Shown in pieces: positions 1 through 8,994 of a DNA stretch of 64,000 nt. Source of the DNA: Ardenticatenaceae bacterium (GTDB taxonomy: Bacteria; Chloroflexota; Anaerolineae; Promineifilales; Promineifilaceae); assembly GCA_020634455.1 (NCBI GenBank), contig JACKBQ010000001.1, positions 3,596,001 through 3,660,000 on the forward strand, read 5' to 3'. The translations under genes were made by a program, and so were the position numbers. Each line of letters starts with the position of its first letter. Position 1 is the first letter of the stretch. Under the pieces are notes generated by a model, which did not search any database, was not told the origin of the DNA, and saw nothing but the letters and a program-made list of their open reading frames with translations.

Positions 1-1368
1 TATGAGCGCCATCTTGGCGGAGAAGTGGCGCAATACGGGCGGGGCATCCACAATCTTCACGCCATGAATCTCATCTTTGATGCTGTTGACATAAAGTAGA
101 ACCTCAGCCAAATAATCCACGTGGCTTTGGGTGTAGACCCGGCGCGGGAAGGCCAATCGCACCAGCTCCATCGCCGCTGGCTTTTCACTGCCGTCTGGCT
201 GCTGGCCAAACATCACCGAGCCAATCTCCACCGAACGCACGCCTCCCTCCAAATAAAGCGCCAGCGACAGCGCCCAGGCGGGATATTCGCTTTGGGGAAT
301 GTGGGGCAGCATCGCTTTGGCGTCTATGTAAATGGCGTGGCCGCCGGGTGGCTGCACAATCGGAATGCCGTTGGCGGTGAGAATGTCGCCCAGGTAGGCG
401 ACGGAGCGGATGCGGTACTGCAAATAATCTTCGTGTAGCACCTCTTCCAGACCGACGGCTAGCGCTTCCAAATCGTACCCGGCCAGGCCGCCGTAGGTGG
501 GGAAGCCTTCGGTGAGGATGAGCATATTTTTGCATTCCTGCGCCCAGGCGTCGTCATTAAGAGCCAGAAAGCCGCCGATGTTGGCCATGCCGTCTTTTTT
601 GGCGCTCATCGTGGCCCCGTCTACGTAGCTGAACATCTCTTGGGCAATTTCCAGCGGCGTTTTGTTGGCGTAGCCTTCCTCGCGGGTTTTGATGAACCAG
701 GCGTTTTCGGCAAAGCGGCAGCAGTCCAGGAAGAGGGGGATGTTGTGACGGTGGCAAATCTCGCTGGCGGCGCGGATGTTGGCCATGCTGACGGGCTGCC
801 CGCCGCCGGAGTTGTTGGTGACGGTGATCATGGCCATTGGCACTTTGCCGGGGTTTTCGACGATGGTTTGCTCCAGCTTTTGCAAATCAATGTTGCCTTT
901 GAAGGGCAAAATGGCAGCCGGGTTGTGGGCTTCGGCGATGGGAATGTCGTAGGCGACAGCTCCCCGGTATTCGGTGTTGGCGCGGGTGGTGTCGAAGTGG
1001 GTGTTGTTGGGCACGATGTCGCCGGGTTTGAGGACGGAGCCGAAGAGGATGCGTTCGGCCGCGCGGCCCTGGTGGGTGGGGATGACGTGTTTGAGGCCGG
1101 TGATGTTGCGTACGGCCGTTTCAAATTTGTAAAATGACTTTGCCCCGGCGTACGACTCATCCCCCAGCATCATGCCCGCCCATTGGCCAGAGGACATCGC
1201 CCCCGTGCCGGAATCGGTGAGCAAGTCTATGAGTACATCCTCGGCCTTGAGCAGGAAGAGGTTGTAGTGCGCTTCGGCGAGCAGTTTTTCCCGCTCTTCA
1301 CGGGTGGTTTGGCGGATTGGCTCCACCATTTTGATGCGAAATGGTTCGATTATGGTTTTGAAATGCAT
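1..1368 (-). CDS. Tryptophanase / tyrosine phenol-lyase family (3' end outside window)
   Basis: PLP-dependent beta-eliminating lyase that splits an aromatic amino acid into the aromatic ring compound, pyruvate and ammonia. Reading the minus strand gives an uninterrupted product beginning MHFKTIIEPFRIKMVEP, with the family hallmarks LLTDSGTGAM, PTHQGR (substrate/PLP loop), the PLP-lysine block MSAKKDG, EGFPTYGGL and RRVYTQSH. The C-terminal VLRHFSAKMALI runs to base 1, so only the last few residues and the stop are missing. The ATG is supported by CAGGAG six bases upstream (1375-1380). Details such as SVEIGSVMFG and VLRHFSAK look closer to tryptophanase than to tyrosine phenol-lyase, but substrate choice cannot be settled by eye. 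It follows the gene at 1451-2470 on the same strand, separated by a palindromic repeat. Confidence 0.88.
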   Translation of the reverse strand, partial: MHFKTIIEPFRIKMVEPIRQTTREEREKLLAEAHYNLFLLKAEDVLIDLLTDSGTGAMSSGQWAGMMLGDESYAGAKSFYKFETAVRNITGLKHVIPTHQGRAAERILFGSVLKPGDIVPNNTHFDTTRANTEYRGAVAYDIPIAEAHNPAAILPFKGNIDLQKLEQTIVENPGKVPMAMITVTNNSGGGQPVSMANIRAASEICHRHNIPLFLDCCRFAENAWFIKTREEGYANKTPLEIAQEMFSYVDGATMSAKKDGMANIGGFLALNDDAWAQECKNMLILTEGFPTYGGLAGYDLEALAVGLEEVLHEDYLQYRIRSVAYLGDILTANGIPIVQPPGGHAIYIDAKAMLPHIPQSEYPAWALSLALYLEGGVRSVEIGSVMFGQQPDGSEKPAAMELVRLAFPRRVYTQSHVDYLAEVLLYVNSIKDEIHGVKIVDAPPVLRHFSAKMALI

Positions 1369-1392
1369 GGGATTCTCCTGAGATTGGAGACT

Positions 1393-1440
1393 GGAGATTA
1401 GAGATTGGGCATCTTTAGTTTCATCCAATCTCTAATCTCC
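1393..1440. repeat. Palindromic repeat, GGAGATTAGAGATTGG family, copy 1
   Basis: Two perfect 16-base arms (1393-1408 and 1425-1440) enclose a 16-base loop. The same arm sequence recurs at 22717-22784, and a related string lies inside the glycosyltransferase gene near 43431. The element fills the gap between two minus-strand genes, where it could act as a partial transcript-stabilising hairpin. Confidence 0.85.
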
Positions 1441-1450
1441 AATCTCTTTT

Positions 1451-2470
1451 TTAAAGTTTGCTGCGCGGATACGGCCGTTCCGGTACATCCTCTAAAAGCC
1501 CGCCATGCCCCAGCCCGATGATGTCTGCCTGGGTCAGGCGGTCACCGACGAGCAGACGGGGCAGCACCTCGTCTACGATGTTGCGCTTGGGACTGCGCAC
1601 GCAGCCGGGTGCGCCCAAAATCGGCAGATTGCCCAGGTAAGCCAGCATGAGCAGGTTGCCTGGGTCTACGGGTGCGCCAAAGCAGGTGAGTTCGCCGCCA
1701 GCCTGCTGCACGGCACGGGGCGCAATGTCGCGGTGGTCCATGATGGCCGTCTCCCCCGCCAGAATAATGAGTTCGGCTCCGGCGGCGGCCTGCTGCTGGA
1801 TGGTGGCGGCCATGGCTACTTCGTCGCGGGCGTCGTCCAGCGGCAGGAAGGTGAGGCTGGCCAATTTAGAGCCGAGCAGCTCCAGCCGATTGCGCAGCGG
1901 TGGGTCGAAGCTGCGCTGGATGCGTTCCGCAGCGGCGGGCGAGCCAGAAAGGATGACCGCCACGCGACGGGCGGGCAGCGGATCGAGCCAGAGCAGTGGG
2001 TCTGGTTTTGCCAGGTGTTCGATGGTGGTTACGGCCGTTTCCGGCACAGCGTAGGGAATAATTTTGACGGTGCCCACCATTTTGCTGGGAGGAACGGCCG
2101 TGTGGTTGGGCAGGGTGGCCAGGGTGATGCCCAATTGGCTGTTGAGCTGGTGCAGTCGGGCGGCATCTACACGCAGCACGCCCAGCGCTTCTGCCTTGAG
2201 GTTGACGCGCCCGGTGGCGGCGTGGCTGCTGTACAGGTGTGGCCCCATCACCGCGTCGGCAATGCGGCGAGCGGCGCTGTCTTCGTCTACATCGCCCGCT
2301 TCCAGTTGAGCTACGTAGACCACGCTGCGGCCGGTGCTGCGCAAGGCGGGCAGGTCGTCTGCGGTGAGGATGTGCCCCTTGCGGAAAAGGCGACGGCCGT
2401 CTGCTCCGGCGATGTTGTGGCCCAGAATGTTGCCGGGGGAGTCATCAATGGGAATGGGGCCAAATTTCAT
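1451..2470 (-). CDS. Molybdopterin-binding protein, MoeA/MoaB-like fold
   Basis: A 339-residue protein. The N-terminal part (GNILGHNIAGADGRRLFRKG, about residues 13-32) resembles the MoeA N-terminal segment. The C-terminal half (about 165-290) has the MoaB/MogA-type molybdopterin-binding pattern: VAVILSGSP, then ELIILAGETAIMDHRDIAPRA and FGAPVDPGNLLMLAYLGN, comparable to the GGTG and PGxP loops of that fold. Such proteins often accompany molybdenum hydroxylase genes, where they handle the cofactor before insertion. A complete CO dehydrogenase cluster starts 3.5 kb away on the other strand, so a role in its cofactor supply is plausible. The ATG lies eight bases after the stop of the next minus-strand gene; no strong ribosome-binding site is visible. 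The exact step in cofactor biosynthesis is not determined. Confidence 0.75.
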   Translation of the reverse strand: MKFGPIPIDDSPGNILGHNIAGADGRRLFRKGHILTADDLPALRSTGRSVVYVAQLEAGDVDEDSAARRIADAVMGPHLYSSHAATGRVNLKAEALGVLRVDAARLHQLNSQLGITLATLPNHTAVPPSKMVGTVKIIPYAVPETAVTTIEHLAKPDPLLWLDPLPARRVAVILSGSPAAAERIQRSFDPPLRNRLELLGSKLASLTFLPLDDARDEVAMAATIQQQAAAGAELIILAGETAIMDHRDIAPRAVQQAGGELTCFGAPVDPGNLLMLAYLGNLPILGAPGCVRSPKRNIVDEVLPRLLVGDRLTQADIIGLGHGGLLEDVPERPYPRSKL

Positions 2471-2478
2471 GGTGATGT

Positions 2479-3648
2479 CTATTGTTCAAAATTGCCTATT
2501 GTTTGGCAAATTTGATTGCTCTCACTATCGAGGACATTGACATAAAAAGTAAATGTGGAATTAAAGGTAAAATTGCCTGCTTCAAACATCCATTGTTGGA
2601 TTGTATAAGGTGAATTTAGATCGCTAATGGCAGAAGGCACAACAAATGCTTCTTCGCCATTACTATTGATGCCTGTAACTATAATTTGCAATTCATGTGT
2701 ACCAATCGGTGGATTTTGCCAATTAAGTGTTACATCATCAAAAAAGTCGTTTGAGATACTGTTTCTGGTAACAAAAACAGTAATACAGGTCGAAGGAATG
2801 CTTGTGGCGGGTGTGCTTCCGGAAGGCAGTGTCGCGGGAGGTGTGCCACTGAATAGTTGAATATCTTCGGGCTTGTTTTCAATCCAACCTTCAATATTAT
2901 TTTTTTGTATTTGAACCCGATACCAGTTGTCCTCAGTTTCCAATATTAACAAAATATCATTTTGGACAACCTGTGCTCGTGGAGCGCCGGTTATCGAAGA
3001 TGGTTGTGTATACACATTTACGGCCGTACCTTTGGGAGCCACCACAATTAAAACTTCAGGAACAATTGCGTTTGTGGTAGCAACCAATGTTGGTGTAGCA
3101 GATGCCGTGGCAGTTTGTGTGGGTGTATTTTCATGTGTTGCTACTGGCGATGGAATCGCTGTTGGGGTTTTTGTTGGCAAGTTGGTAGCAGAAGGCGCAG
3201 AAGAAGGTGTAGGAGTTGGTGTGTTAATTTCTGGAATAGCCGATTCCAAATTTATGGAGATTTCATTTGGCGAAAACTCTTCAGCCAAATTGACTTCTAA
3301 GAATCCAATATTTTCCCCATCGATTTTAATATTTAAATCGCCCATCCTCCCAGAATATAGGTTAGGAATTCGAAAGGTAGCCTGGCCATTTAAGTCACTG
3401 TTTTTTTGGAAGTGCTGATTGCCGATGTTCAAATCTAATTCAGCGTTAGAGATAGGGTTGCTGCCTACTTCAGAGATGAGCTTTACAGTATAACTAAACT
3501 CATCACTGCTAGGGGTAAATTCCGAGGTTGCCGCAGGCGTTGGGTCATTGTCAAATTTGGCGATAACGATACCACTCACTACCGCGACAATAAGAGGAAC
3601 AATGAGCCACCAGATGATTCTTTGAATGCCGCGTTCCGGGTCTTTCAT
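2479..3648 (-). CDS. Membrane-anchored protein with Thr/Pro-rich linker and SH3-like domain
   Basis: A 389-residue protein of unknown function. Residues 12-31 (WWLIVPLIVAVVSGIVIAKF) form one membrane anchor, with positively charged residues before it, so the bulk is probably outside the cytoplasm. An Ig/carboxypeptidase-regulatory-like beta domain (about 50-140) is followed by a low-complexity TPTPTPSSAPS linker (about 142-190), an SH3b-like domain (about 200-265, with NVYTQPS and NNWYRVQ-type spacing: VNVYTQPSSI ... EDNWYRVQ ... EGWIEN), and a C-terminal beta domain. SH3b domains usually bind cell-wall peptides. AGGAAG precedes the ATG. The gene is AT-richer than its neighbours and contains only one ACGGCCGT octamer, which suggests less adapted DNA. 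Confidence 0.7.
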   Translation of the reverse strand: MKDPERGIQRIIWWLIVPLIVAVVSGIVIAKFDNDPTPAATSEFTPSSDEFSYTVKLISEVGSNPISNAELDLNIGNQHFQKNSDLNGQATFRIPNLYSGRMGDLNIKIDGENIGFLEVNLAEEFSPNEISINLESAIPEINTPTPTPSSAPSATNLPTKTPTAIPSPVATHENTPTQTATASATPTLVATTNAIVPEVLIVVAPKGTAVNVYTQPSSITGAPRAQVVQNDILLILETEDNWYRVQIQKNNIEGWIENKPEDIQLFSGTPPATLPSGSTPATSIPSTCITVFVTRNSISNDFFDDVTLNWQNPPIGTHELQIIVTGINSNGEEAFVVPSAISDLNSPYTIQQWMFEAGNFTFNSTFTFYVNVLDSESNQICQTIGNFEQ

Positions 3649-3805
3649 GTTAGCTTCCTATGGTCTAAAAATGAGTTTCATAGAAAAATTAATTGTCCAA
3701 AGCTGGGCAAAAATAGTTTAACATAATGACTGAAACGAGTAAAGGCCAGTTTGATTTATGCACCAGCGTTCCATCCGTAAATTGACGATTTACCTATCTC
3801 CCTGC

Positions 3806-3839
3806 AAAAACGGCCGACAGTATGCAGACGGCCGTTTTT
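3806..3839. terminator. Strong hairpin with T tract in a divergent leader
   Basis: Arms AAAAACGGCCG (3806-3816) and CGGCCGTTTTT (3829-3839) pair perfectly around a 12-base loop, followed by T residues on the plus strand and A residues before it, so it is terminator-like in both directions. It sits between divergent genes, about 57 bases upstream of the kinase ATG at 3897. A terminator there would act inside the leader, as an attenuator, rather than at a gene end. The stem is built from the ACGGCCGT octamer. Confidence 0.65.
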
Positions 3840-3896
3840 GTGTTAGATTATTCGTGGATGTAAGCAGATTTCCCGACATTGAATCAGGAAGAGACA

Positions 3897-5183
3897 ATGA
3901 TTCCCTCACCTATTTCCTCTAGCCAGACGCAAAGTGAGCGCTTGCAGGCGCTGTATCACATGGCGGTTGAGCTGTCCGCGCTGCACAGTTTGCAGTCGGT
4001 GCTGAATACAGCCTTGCGGCACTGCCTGGATTTAACAGAGTCGCAGTTTGGGTTTGTTGGCCTGAACACGGCAGACGGCCGTGCTTTGGATGTGGTTGCC
4101 ATGCAAGGCTTCTTCGCCGAATCGGAATTTTACGAGCACAACCACATCATTCCTTTGCGCCCCAGTATTTTTGCCCGGGCGGTGTTGGAAAATCGCCCGG
4201 TTAGCACCGACGACGCCCGCTACGATCCCTCCCGGTTTGGCCAGCCCAAAGGACACCCGCCAGTGGCTGCGTTTTTGGGCGTGCCGCTGCGCATTCGCGA
4301 CAAACCGATTGGCATGATCGGAGTAGCCAATCGCCCACAGCCGTATGAAGATGATCATGAGCAGTTACTGCTCACCTACGCGGCGCAAGTCGCCATCGTC
4401 ATTCGCAATGTGCAGCTTTATGAGCAGCTCACCACCGCCAAAGAAGCGCTGGAAGAAAAAGTGGCCAAGCGTACGGCTCAACTGGAAGTGGCCAGGGAGG
4501 ATTTGGCGCAGAAGGCGATGCTTTTGCAACAATTGCTCTCCGAGACGGTGGATGTGCAGGAGTCGGAGCGGCAGCGCATTTCGCAGGATATGCACGATGG
4601 CATTAACCAGCTTTTGGTGGGGGCGATGTTGGAGCTTCGTTCGGCGCAAAAACGGTTGGCAAACGGCCGTATCGAACCAGCTAATGAAAGTTTGGCATCA
4701 GTCCGGGGCATTTTGCACCGCGTCGAGGCCGAAATCAAGCGCATCATCCACGATTTGCGTCCCCCCACGCTCGATGCGCTGGGTTTGGTGCCTGCCCTGC
4801 GTCGGTATGCTGAACGGTTTACCCAGTACACCAACATTCCTTGCACCGTTACCGTTTTTGGCGAGCCGTGCCGGTTGGCCTCACGGGCCGAAATTGGCGT
4901 TTACCGGCTGATGCAGGAGGCGCTGCAAAACGTGAGTACCCACGCCGACGCCACACGCACCGAAGTGGTGGCGGCGTTTTCCCCTCGCACCTTTAAACTC
5001 ACCATCATTGACGACGGGCAGGGGTTTGATTTGCTGGAAGCGGAACAAAACAAGAACGGCCGTCTCGGTCTGCTGGGCATGAAAGAGCGAGCGCAAAGTC
5101 TGGGCGGGCATCTGACCATCTGGACCCAGCCAGAGCAGGGCACCCGTGTGGAGCTGATTGTGCCCGTGACCGAACCACTGTGA
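3897..5183 (+). CDS. GAF-domain sensor histidine kinase, NarL/HisKA_3 type
   Basis: Cytoplasmic sensor kinase without membrane segments. A GAF domain covers about residues 15-175 (QFGFVGLN ... FLGVPLRIRDKPIGMIGVAN). A coiled coil (about 180-225) leads to the HisKA_3 dimerisation motif ESERQRISQDMHDG, with the phospho-acceptor His near residue 233. The HATPase_c domain follows (VYRLMQEALQNVSTHA as N box, DDGQGFD, GRLGLLGMKERAQSLGG). The ATG at 3897 is preferred over an in-frame TTG at 3879 because AGGAAGAG (3886-3893) is well spaced from it. The partner response regulator starts 10 bases after the stop. The CO dehydrogenase cluster lies just downstream, so the pair may regulate it, but nothing in the sequence proves this. 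The GAF ligand is unknown. Confidence 0.93.
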   Translation: MIPSPISSSQTQSERLQALYHMAVELSALHSLQSVLNTALRHCLDLTESQFGFVGLNTADGRALDVVAMQGFFAESEFYEHNHIIPLRPSIFARAVLENRPVSTDDARYDPSRFGQPKGHPPVAAFLGVPLRIRDKPIGMIGVANRPQPYEDDHEQLLLTYAAQVAIVIRNVQLYEQLTTAKEALEEKVAKRTAQLEVAREDLAQKAMLLQQLLSETVDVQESERQRISQDMHDGINQLLVGAMLELRSAQKRLANGRIEPANESLASVRGILHRVEAEIKRIIHDLRPPTLDALGLVPALRRYAERFTQYTNIPCTVTVFGEPCRLASRAEIGVYRLMQEALQNVSTHADATRTEVVAAFSPRTFKLTIIDDGQGFDLLEAEQNKNGRLGLLGMKERAQSLGGHLTIWTQPEQGTRVELIVPVTEPL

Positions 5184-5193
5184 GAGACGAAAC

Positions 5194-5835
5194 ATGACCT
5201 CCATACGCATTCTTGTTGTTGATGACCACCCGATTGTGCGGCAGGGCATTCGTAGTTTGCTCTCGAACTACCCAGAGTTTGAGATTGTGGCTGAGGCGGA
5301 TAACGGCCGTACCGCGTTGCAACAGTTTAGCCATCATTTGCCAGACGTGACCCTGCTGGACATTCGCATGCCAAACGAATCGGGTCTGGACGTGTTAAAC
5401 CAGATTCGCGCCACCCAGCCAGATGCTAAAGTACTCATGCTCACCTCGTTTGACGACAGCGAATATGTGATGACTGCCCTACGCGCCGGGGCGCAGGGGT
5501 ACGTGCTCAAGGGCATCTCTGACGACATGCTGGTGAACGCCATTCGTGCCGCCTGCCGGGGCGAGAAGGTGCTGAGTCCCCAGGTGACAGAGCGGGTGGT
5601 GCAGTGGGCCATTGCGGATGATACGGCCGTACCCACCCCAACCTTCAACTTCGACGATGAAGAACGCCAGATGCTGCGGATGCTGGTGCATGGGGCCAGC
5701 AATCCCGAAATTGCCGAAAAGCTCTTCATGAGCCAAACCACTGTCAAGCGCAAGCTGCGAAATATTTTTGAGCAGCTCAATGTTGAAACCCGCACCCAGG
5801 CCGCCGCCGAAGCGGTACGGAATCGCCTGGTTTAA
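5194..5835 (+). CDS. LuxR/NarL-family response regulator
   Basis: A 213-residue DNA-binding response regulator. The receiver domain has the acidic pair VVDDHP (residues 8-13), the phospho-acceptor Asp56 in LLDIRMP and the switch lysine in YVLKG. A short linker leads to a C-terminal LuxR helix-turn-helix (GASNPEIAEKLFMSQTTVKRKLRNI). The usual LTxRE entry is diverged to DEERQMLRM, but the recognition helix is intact. It is translated right after the kinase gene (10-base gap) and forms a standard two-component pair with it. Target promoters are not identifiable here. Confidence 0.95.
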   Translation: MTSIRILVVDDHPIVRQGIRSLLSNYPEFEIVAEADNGRTALQQFSHHLPDVTLLDIRMPNESGLDVLNQIRATQPDAKVLMLTSFDDSEYVMTALRAGAQGYVLKGISDDMLVNAIRAACRGEKVLSPQVTERVVQWAIADDTAVPTPTFNFDDEERQMLRMLVHGASNPEIAEKLFMSQTTVKRKLRNIFEQLNVETRTQAAAEAVRNRLV

Positions 5836-6012
5836 TTTCTCCCTTTGCCCCCTGACCCATCAGGGCCACATAAGTTGACCCTATCGGTTCTTGCGAAACT
5901 GATAAGCCTTGTTAATATCAAAGCGACGATTCAACAAAGATCCCAAACCCTATTTACCCTGAACCGGGCCATCCCCTCACCGTTTTTGGCCCCTGGAAGA
6001 GACACACAACCC

Positions 6013-6888
6013 ATGCTCGATTCTGTGGAAGCCACAACCCGCTTGCTGGTGGAACACGATTACATTGCTGATGTTGGTCTGAGCACCAGCATTTTTTTGG
6101 CGCTGCGCATGAACAAGGCGCTTTTTCTGGAAGGCGAGCCAGGCGTGGGAAAAACGGAAGTGGCTAAAGTTCTCAGCCGTGCCTTCAATACCTCCCTCAT
6201 TCGCCTGCAATGTTATGAAGGGCTGGACATTAGCCAGGCGGTTTATGAATGGAACTACCCGCATCAACTGCTGGAGATTCAGGCGCGGCAGGGGCAAAAT
6301 GGGCAGCAAGGCGGCACGGCCGATATTTTTACCGAGCGGTTTTTGTTGAAACGGCCGTTGCTGCAAGCCATAGACCAAAGCCACAACAAAGCCCCCGTGT
6401 TGCTCATTGATGAGCTGGATCGTGCCGATGAGGAGTTTGAGAGCTTCCTGCTGGAACTGCTGTCTGACTTTCAAATCACCATCCCGGAAATTGGTACGCT
6501 GCGGGCCGACCACAAACCGATCATCATCATCACCTCCAACCGCACCCGCGAAATTCACGATGCGCTCAAGCGGCGCTGCGTGTACACCTGGATTGAGTAT
6601 CCCAGCCGGGCCAAAGAGCTGGAAATTGTGCGTCTGAAACGGCCGCAACTGTCCGCCCAGTTGGCCCAGCAGGTGGTAGATTTTGTCCAGCGGCTGCGCC
6701 AGGAAGAGCTGTACAAACGGCCTGGTGTGGCCGAAACGCTGGATTGGGCCGAAGCGTTGGCCCATTTGCAGGCGAAAGAGTTGGATACGGCCGTTATCAA
6801 CGCCACCCTCGGCATCATTCTCAAATACCAGGACGATGTAGACAAAATCCGAGGCAACACCGCCGCCCTTCTCAACGCTGCCACCTAA
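6013..6888 (+). CDS. coxD: CoxD-like MoxR AAA+ ATPase
   Basis: A 291-residue AAA+ ATPase of the MoxR/CoxD type, a chaperone that in CO-oxidising bacteria is needed to build the Mo-S-Cu active site of CO dehydrogenase. It shows Walker A GEPGVGKTE (about residues 42-50), Walker B LLIDELDRAD (about 131-140), and sensor region IIIITSNRTREIHDALKRR. The frame is open upstream to 5845, but that part lacks family similarity. The ATG at 6013 (MLDSVEATTRLL) gives the usual N-terminus, immediately before the conserved helix. No good ribosome-binding site is visible. CoxE follows after 24 bases, the usual CoxD-CoxE pairing of MoxR ATPase and VWA protein. Confidence 0.9.
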   Translation: MLDSVEATTRLLVEHDYIADVGLSTSIFLALRMNKALFLEGEPGVGKTEVAKVLSRAFNTSLIRLQCYEGLDISQAVYEWNYPHQLLEIQARQGQNGQQGGTADIFTERFLLKRPLLQAIDQSHNKAPVLLIDELDRADEEFESFLLELLSDFQITIPEIGTLRADHKPIIIITSNRTREIHDALKRRCVYTWIEYPSRAKELEIVRLKRPQLSAQLAQQVVDFVQRLRQEELYKRPGVAETLDWAEALAHLQAKELDTAVINATLGIILKYQDDVDKIRGNTAALLNAAT

Positions 6889-6912
6889 CTTTTCACTTTT
6901 TACTTTTCACTC

Positions 6913-8112
6913 ATGACTAAAACTGTGAAGAACGAAACCTTCCTCACCAACTTGCTCACCTTCACCCGCCTGCTGCACCAGGCCGGGCTGCCGGTTGCGC
7001 CAGAGCAAAGCCGCGACTTTGCCCAGGCGCTCACCCTGGTAGACATCGGCAGCCGGGAGCAGGTTTACCACACTGCCCGCAGCCTGTTGGTGACCCGGCA
7101 GGAGCATCTGGATTTGTTTACCACGATCTTCAACCGTTTTTGGCGCACGCATGGCGGCAGCCAACTGCCTCAGGGGCAAAAAGCGCCCATCGCCCCGCGC
7201 CACAATCGGCCGCCAGAGCAGTTCAACATCGTCACCTACATGGCTTACAAAGCGAAGCACACGGACAAAGAGATTGATATTGCCGACAAGAGCGGCACTT
7301 TTAGCCGGGCCGAGCGGCTGCAAAACAAACTGTTTGCCGACATGACGCCAGAGGAGCTAGAGGCGATCAAGCAGCTCATGCAGGAGATGCGTTGGGAGCT
7401 GGCTCAGCGGCAAACGCGCCGTCGTGTGCCGGATAAAAATGGCGATCAGCTGCATTTGCGCCGGGCGCTGCGGGCAGCCACCCGGTTTGGCGGTGTGCCG
7501 CTGCAACTTTCCTGGCAGAGCCGCAAGATTAAGCAACGGCCGTTTGTCCTCATTGCCGATATTAGTGGGTCTATGGAGAAATACGGCCGTCTTCTGCTGC
7601 AATTTTTCTACAGCTTTAGCCACAGCTTCAAAAATGTGGAATGTTTTGTTTTTGGTACTCGGCTGACGCGCATTACCGGCCAGCTCAAGCTCAAAAATAT
7701 TGACCAGGCCGTGGATGAAGCCGCCCGTGACGTCAGCGATTGGTCTGGCGGCACCCGCATTGGCGAAAGCCTGCGCATCTTTAACCAGCAGTGGAGCCGC
7801 CGCGTGCTCCGCCGGGGTGCAATTGCCCTCATCGTGAGCGATGGCTGGGAGCGCGGCGATGTGTCCGTGCTGCGCCAGGAGATGCGCTATTTGCAGCACC
7901 GCTGCCACCGCCTCATCTGGCTCAACCCGCTGCTGGGGCGCAGCAACTACCAGCCTTTGGTGGAAGGGATGGCCGCCGCGCTGCCCTTTGTTGATGATTT
8001 TTTACCCGTCCACAACCTGCAAAGCTTGCGCGAGCTATCGCAGCATCTGGGCGGGCTGGGGCAACATCGCTCCGTCAAACCCAAATTGACGGTTCAATCT
8101 GTCATGACTTAA
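6913..8112 (+). CDS. coxE: CoxE-like VWA-domain protein
   Basis: A 399-residue cytoplasmic protein with a C-terminal von Willebrand factor A domain. The metal-ion-dependent adhesion site is complete: ADISGSM at about residues 215-221, a threonine region SGGTRIG at about 277-283, and SDGWERGD. The N-terminal half is the helical CoxE region, with VDIGSREQVYHTARSLLV. Partner of the MoxR-type CoxD directly upstream. In the known CO dehydrogenase clusters this pair acts after translation on the metal site of CoxL. The last codons precede a palindromic repeat at 8127, beyond which the structural genes begin. Confidence 0.9.
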   Translation: MTKTVKNETFLTNLLTFTRLLHQAGLPVAPEQSRDFAQALTLVDIGSREQVYHTARSLLVTRQEHLDLFTTIFNRFWRTHGGSQLPQGQKAPIAPRHNRPPEQFNIVTYMAYKAKHTDKEIDIADKSGTFSRAERLQNKLFADMTPEELEAIKQLMQEMRWELAQRQTRRRVPDKNGDQLHLRRALRAATRFGGVPLQLSWQSRKIKQRPFVLIADISGSMEKYGRLLLQFFYSFSHSFKNVECFVFGTRLTRITGQLKLKNIDQAVDEAARDVSDWSGGTRIGESLRIFNQQWSRRVLRRGAIALIVSDGWERGDVSVLRQEMRYLQHRCHRLIWLNPLLGRSNYQPLVEGMAAALPFVDDFLPVHNLQSLRELSQHLGGLGQHRSVKPKLTVQSVMT

Positions 8113-8126
8113 TAACGAATGTAACA

Positions 8127-8187
8127 AGACCCTAAGGGTTTGGCACTTTTTGAGATAAATGAGTCGAGCTAGAAACCCTTAGGGTCT
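8127..8187. repeat. Palindromic repeat, AGACCCTAAGGGTTT family, copy 1
   Basis: Perfect 15-base arms (8127-8141 and 8173-8187) around a 31-base loop that contains AAATGAGTCGAG. A second copy with the same arms and a similar loop (AAATGCGTCGAG) is at 30687-30747. A GGGG-variant of the same arms occurs twice inside the type IIG gene at 32822-32968. Placed between coxE and coxG. Confidence 0.92.
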
Positions 8188-8232
8188 GCATAGTGTAACC
8201 AATTACCCAATTTGTTTTAAGAGGAGATGCCT

Positions 8233-8904
8233 ATGGATGTTTCTGGAGAATACACATTTGATGCACCGCAAAAGCTGGTTTGGGAAGCGCTGCAAGACCC
8301 GGACGTTCTGGCTTCTGTAATGCCCGGTGGCGAAGGGTTTGAAGAAGTGGGCGAAAACGAGTATCAGGGCAATCTAAAGATTAAAGTTGGCCCGGTGCAA
8401 GGCAAGTTCACAGGCAATATCAAGCTGCTAGACCTGGTGGCCCCAGAAAGTTACCGCCTGGAGGTGGATGGCAAGGGTGCGCCAGGGTTTGTAAAAGCAA
8501 CAGGTGGCCTAAAGCTGACGCCGCAGGGGGCGCAAACGCACATGAGCTATGAAGGTTCGGCTCAAGTTGGCGGACGCATTGCCAGCGTGGGTCAGCGGCT
8601 CATGGACAGTTCGGCCAAGTCTATCATTCGCCAAAGTTTGGATGGGCTGAATGCGTATTTGCAAACGCAGGTTGCCATGCAGCAGGCAGATGAGTTGGTG
8701 GGAGAGGGAGAAGAAGATGGCGGGGAAACGGCCGTACCTCCCACCACGTCACCAGCCCCCGCCTACAAACCACCTAGCCAGACCGAAGTTGCCATGAACG
8801 TCGCCAAAGATGTCGCCAGCGACATTATCCCGCCCAAATATTGGCCCTACGTCATCGGTTTGGTGGTGCTGCTCATCATTATTTTACTCGTAGTTATTTT
8901 TTAG
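8233..8904 (+). CDS. coxG: CoxG-like SRPBCC protein with C-terminal membrane anchor
   Basis: A 223-residue protein of the CO dehydrogenase subunit G (CoxG) family. The SRPBCC lipid/cofactor-binding fold spans about residues 1-150 (YTFDAPQKLVWEALQDPDVL, then MPGGEGFEEVGENEY and the C-terminal helix LMDSSAKSIIRQSLDGLNAYL). A charged, proline-rich linker follows, and a single transmembrane helix (WPYVIGLVVLLIIILLVVIF) ends the protein. In Oligotropha, CoxG helps to hold CO dehydrogenase at the inner face of the membrane, and the tail anchor here fits that role. The second ATG (8233) was chosen over the one at 8227 because GAGGAG (8221-8226) is six bases upstream of it. Confidence 0.9.
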   Translation: MDVSGEYTFDAPQKLVWEALQDPDVLASVMPGGEGFEEVGENEYQGNLKIKVGPVQGKFTGNIKLLDLVAPESYRLEVDGKGAPGFVKATGGLKLTPQGAQTHMSYEGSAQVGGRIASVGQRLMDSSAKSIIRQSLDGLNAYLQTQVAMQQADELVGEGEEDGGETAVPPTTSPAPAYKPPSQTEVAMNVAKDVASDIIPPKYWPYVIGLVVLLIIILLVVIF

Positions 8905-8994
8905 GAAATTGAATGAGTGCAACCAGATTGGTTTCCAGATTTCAAACCGCGTTCATCCGCGTTAATCTGCGTCCCATTTTTAGAGGAGGTTCCC

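Noticed and set aside
5845..6012. N-terminal extension of the CoxD ATPase
   Set aside because: The extension has no family similarity and the ATG at 6013 gives the normal start of this family.
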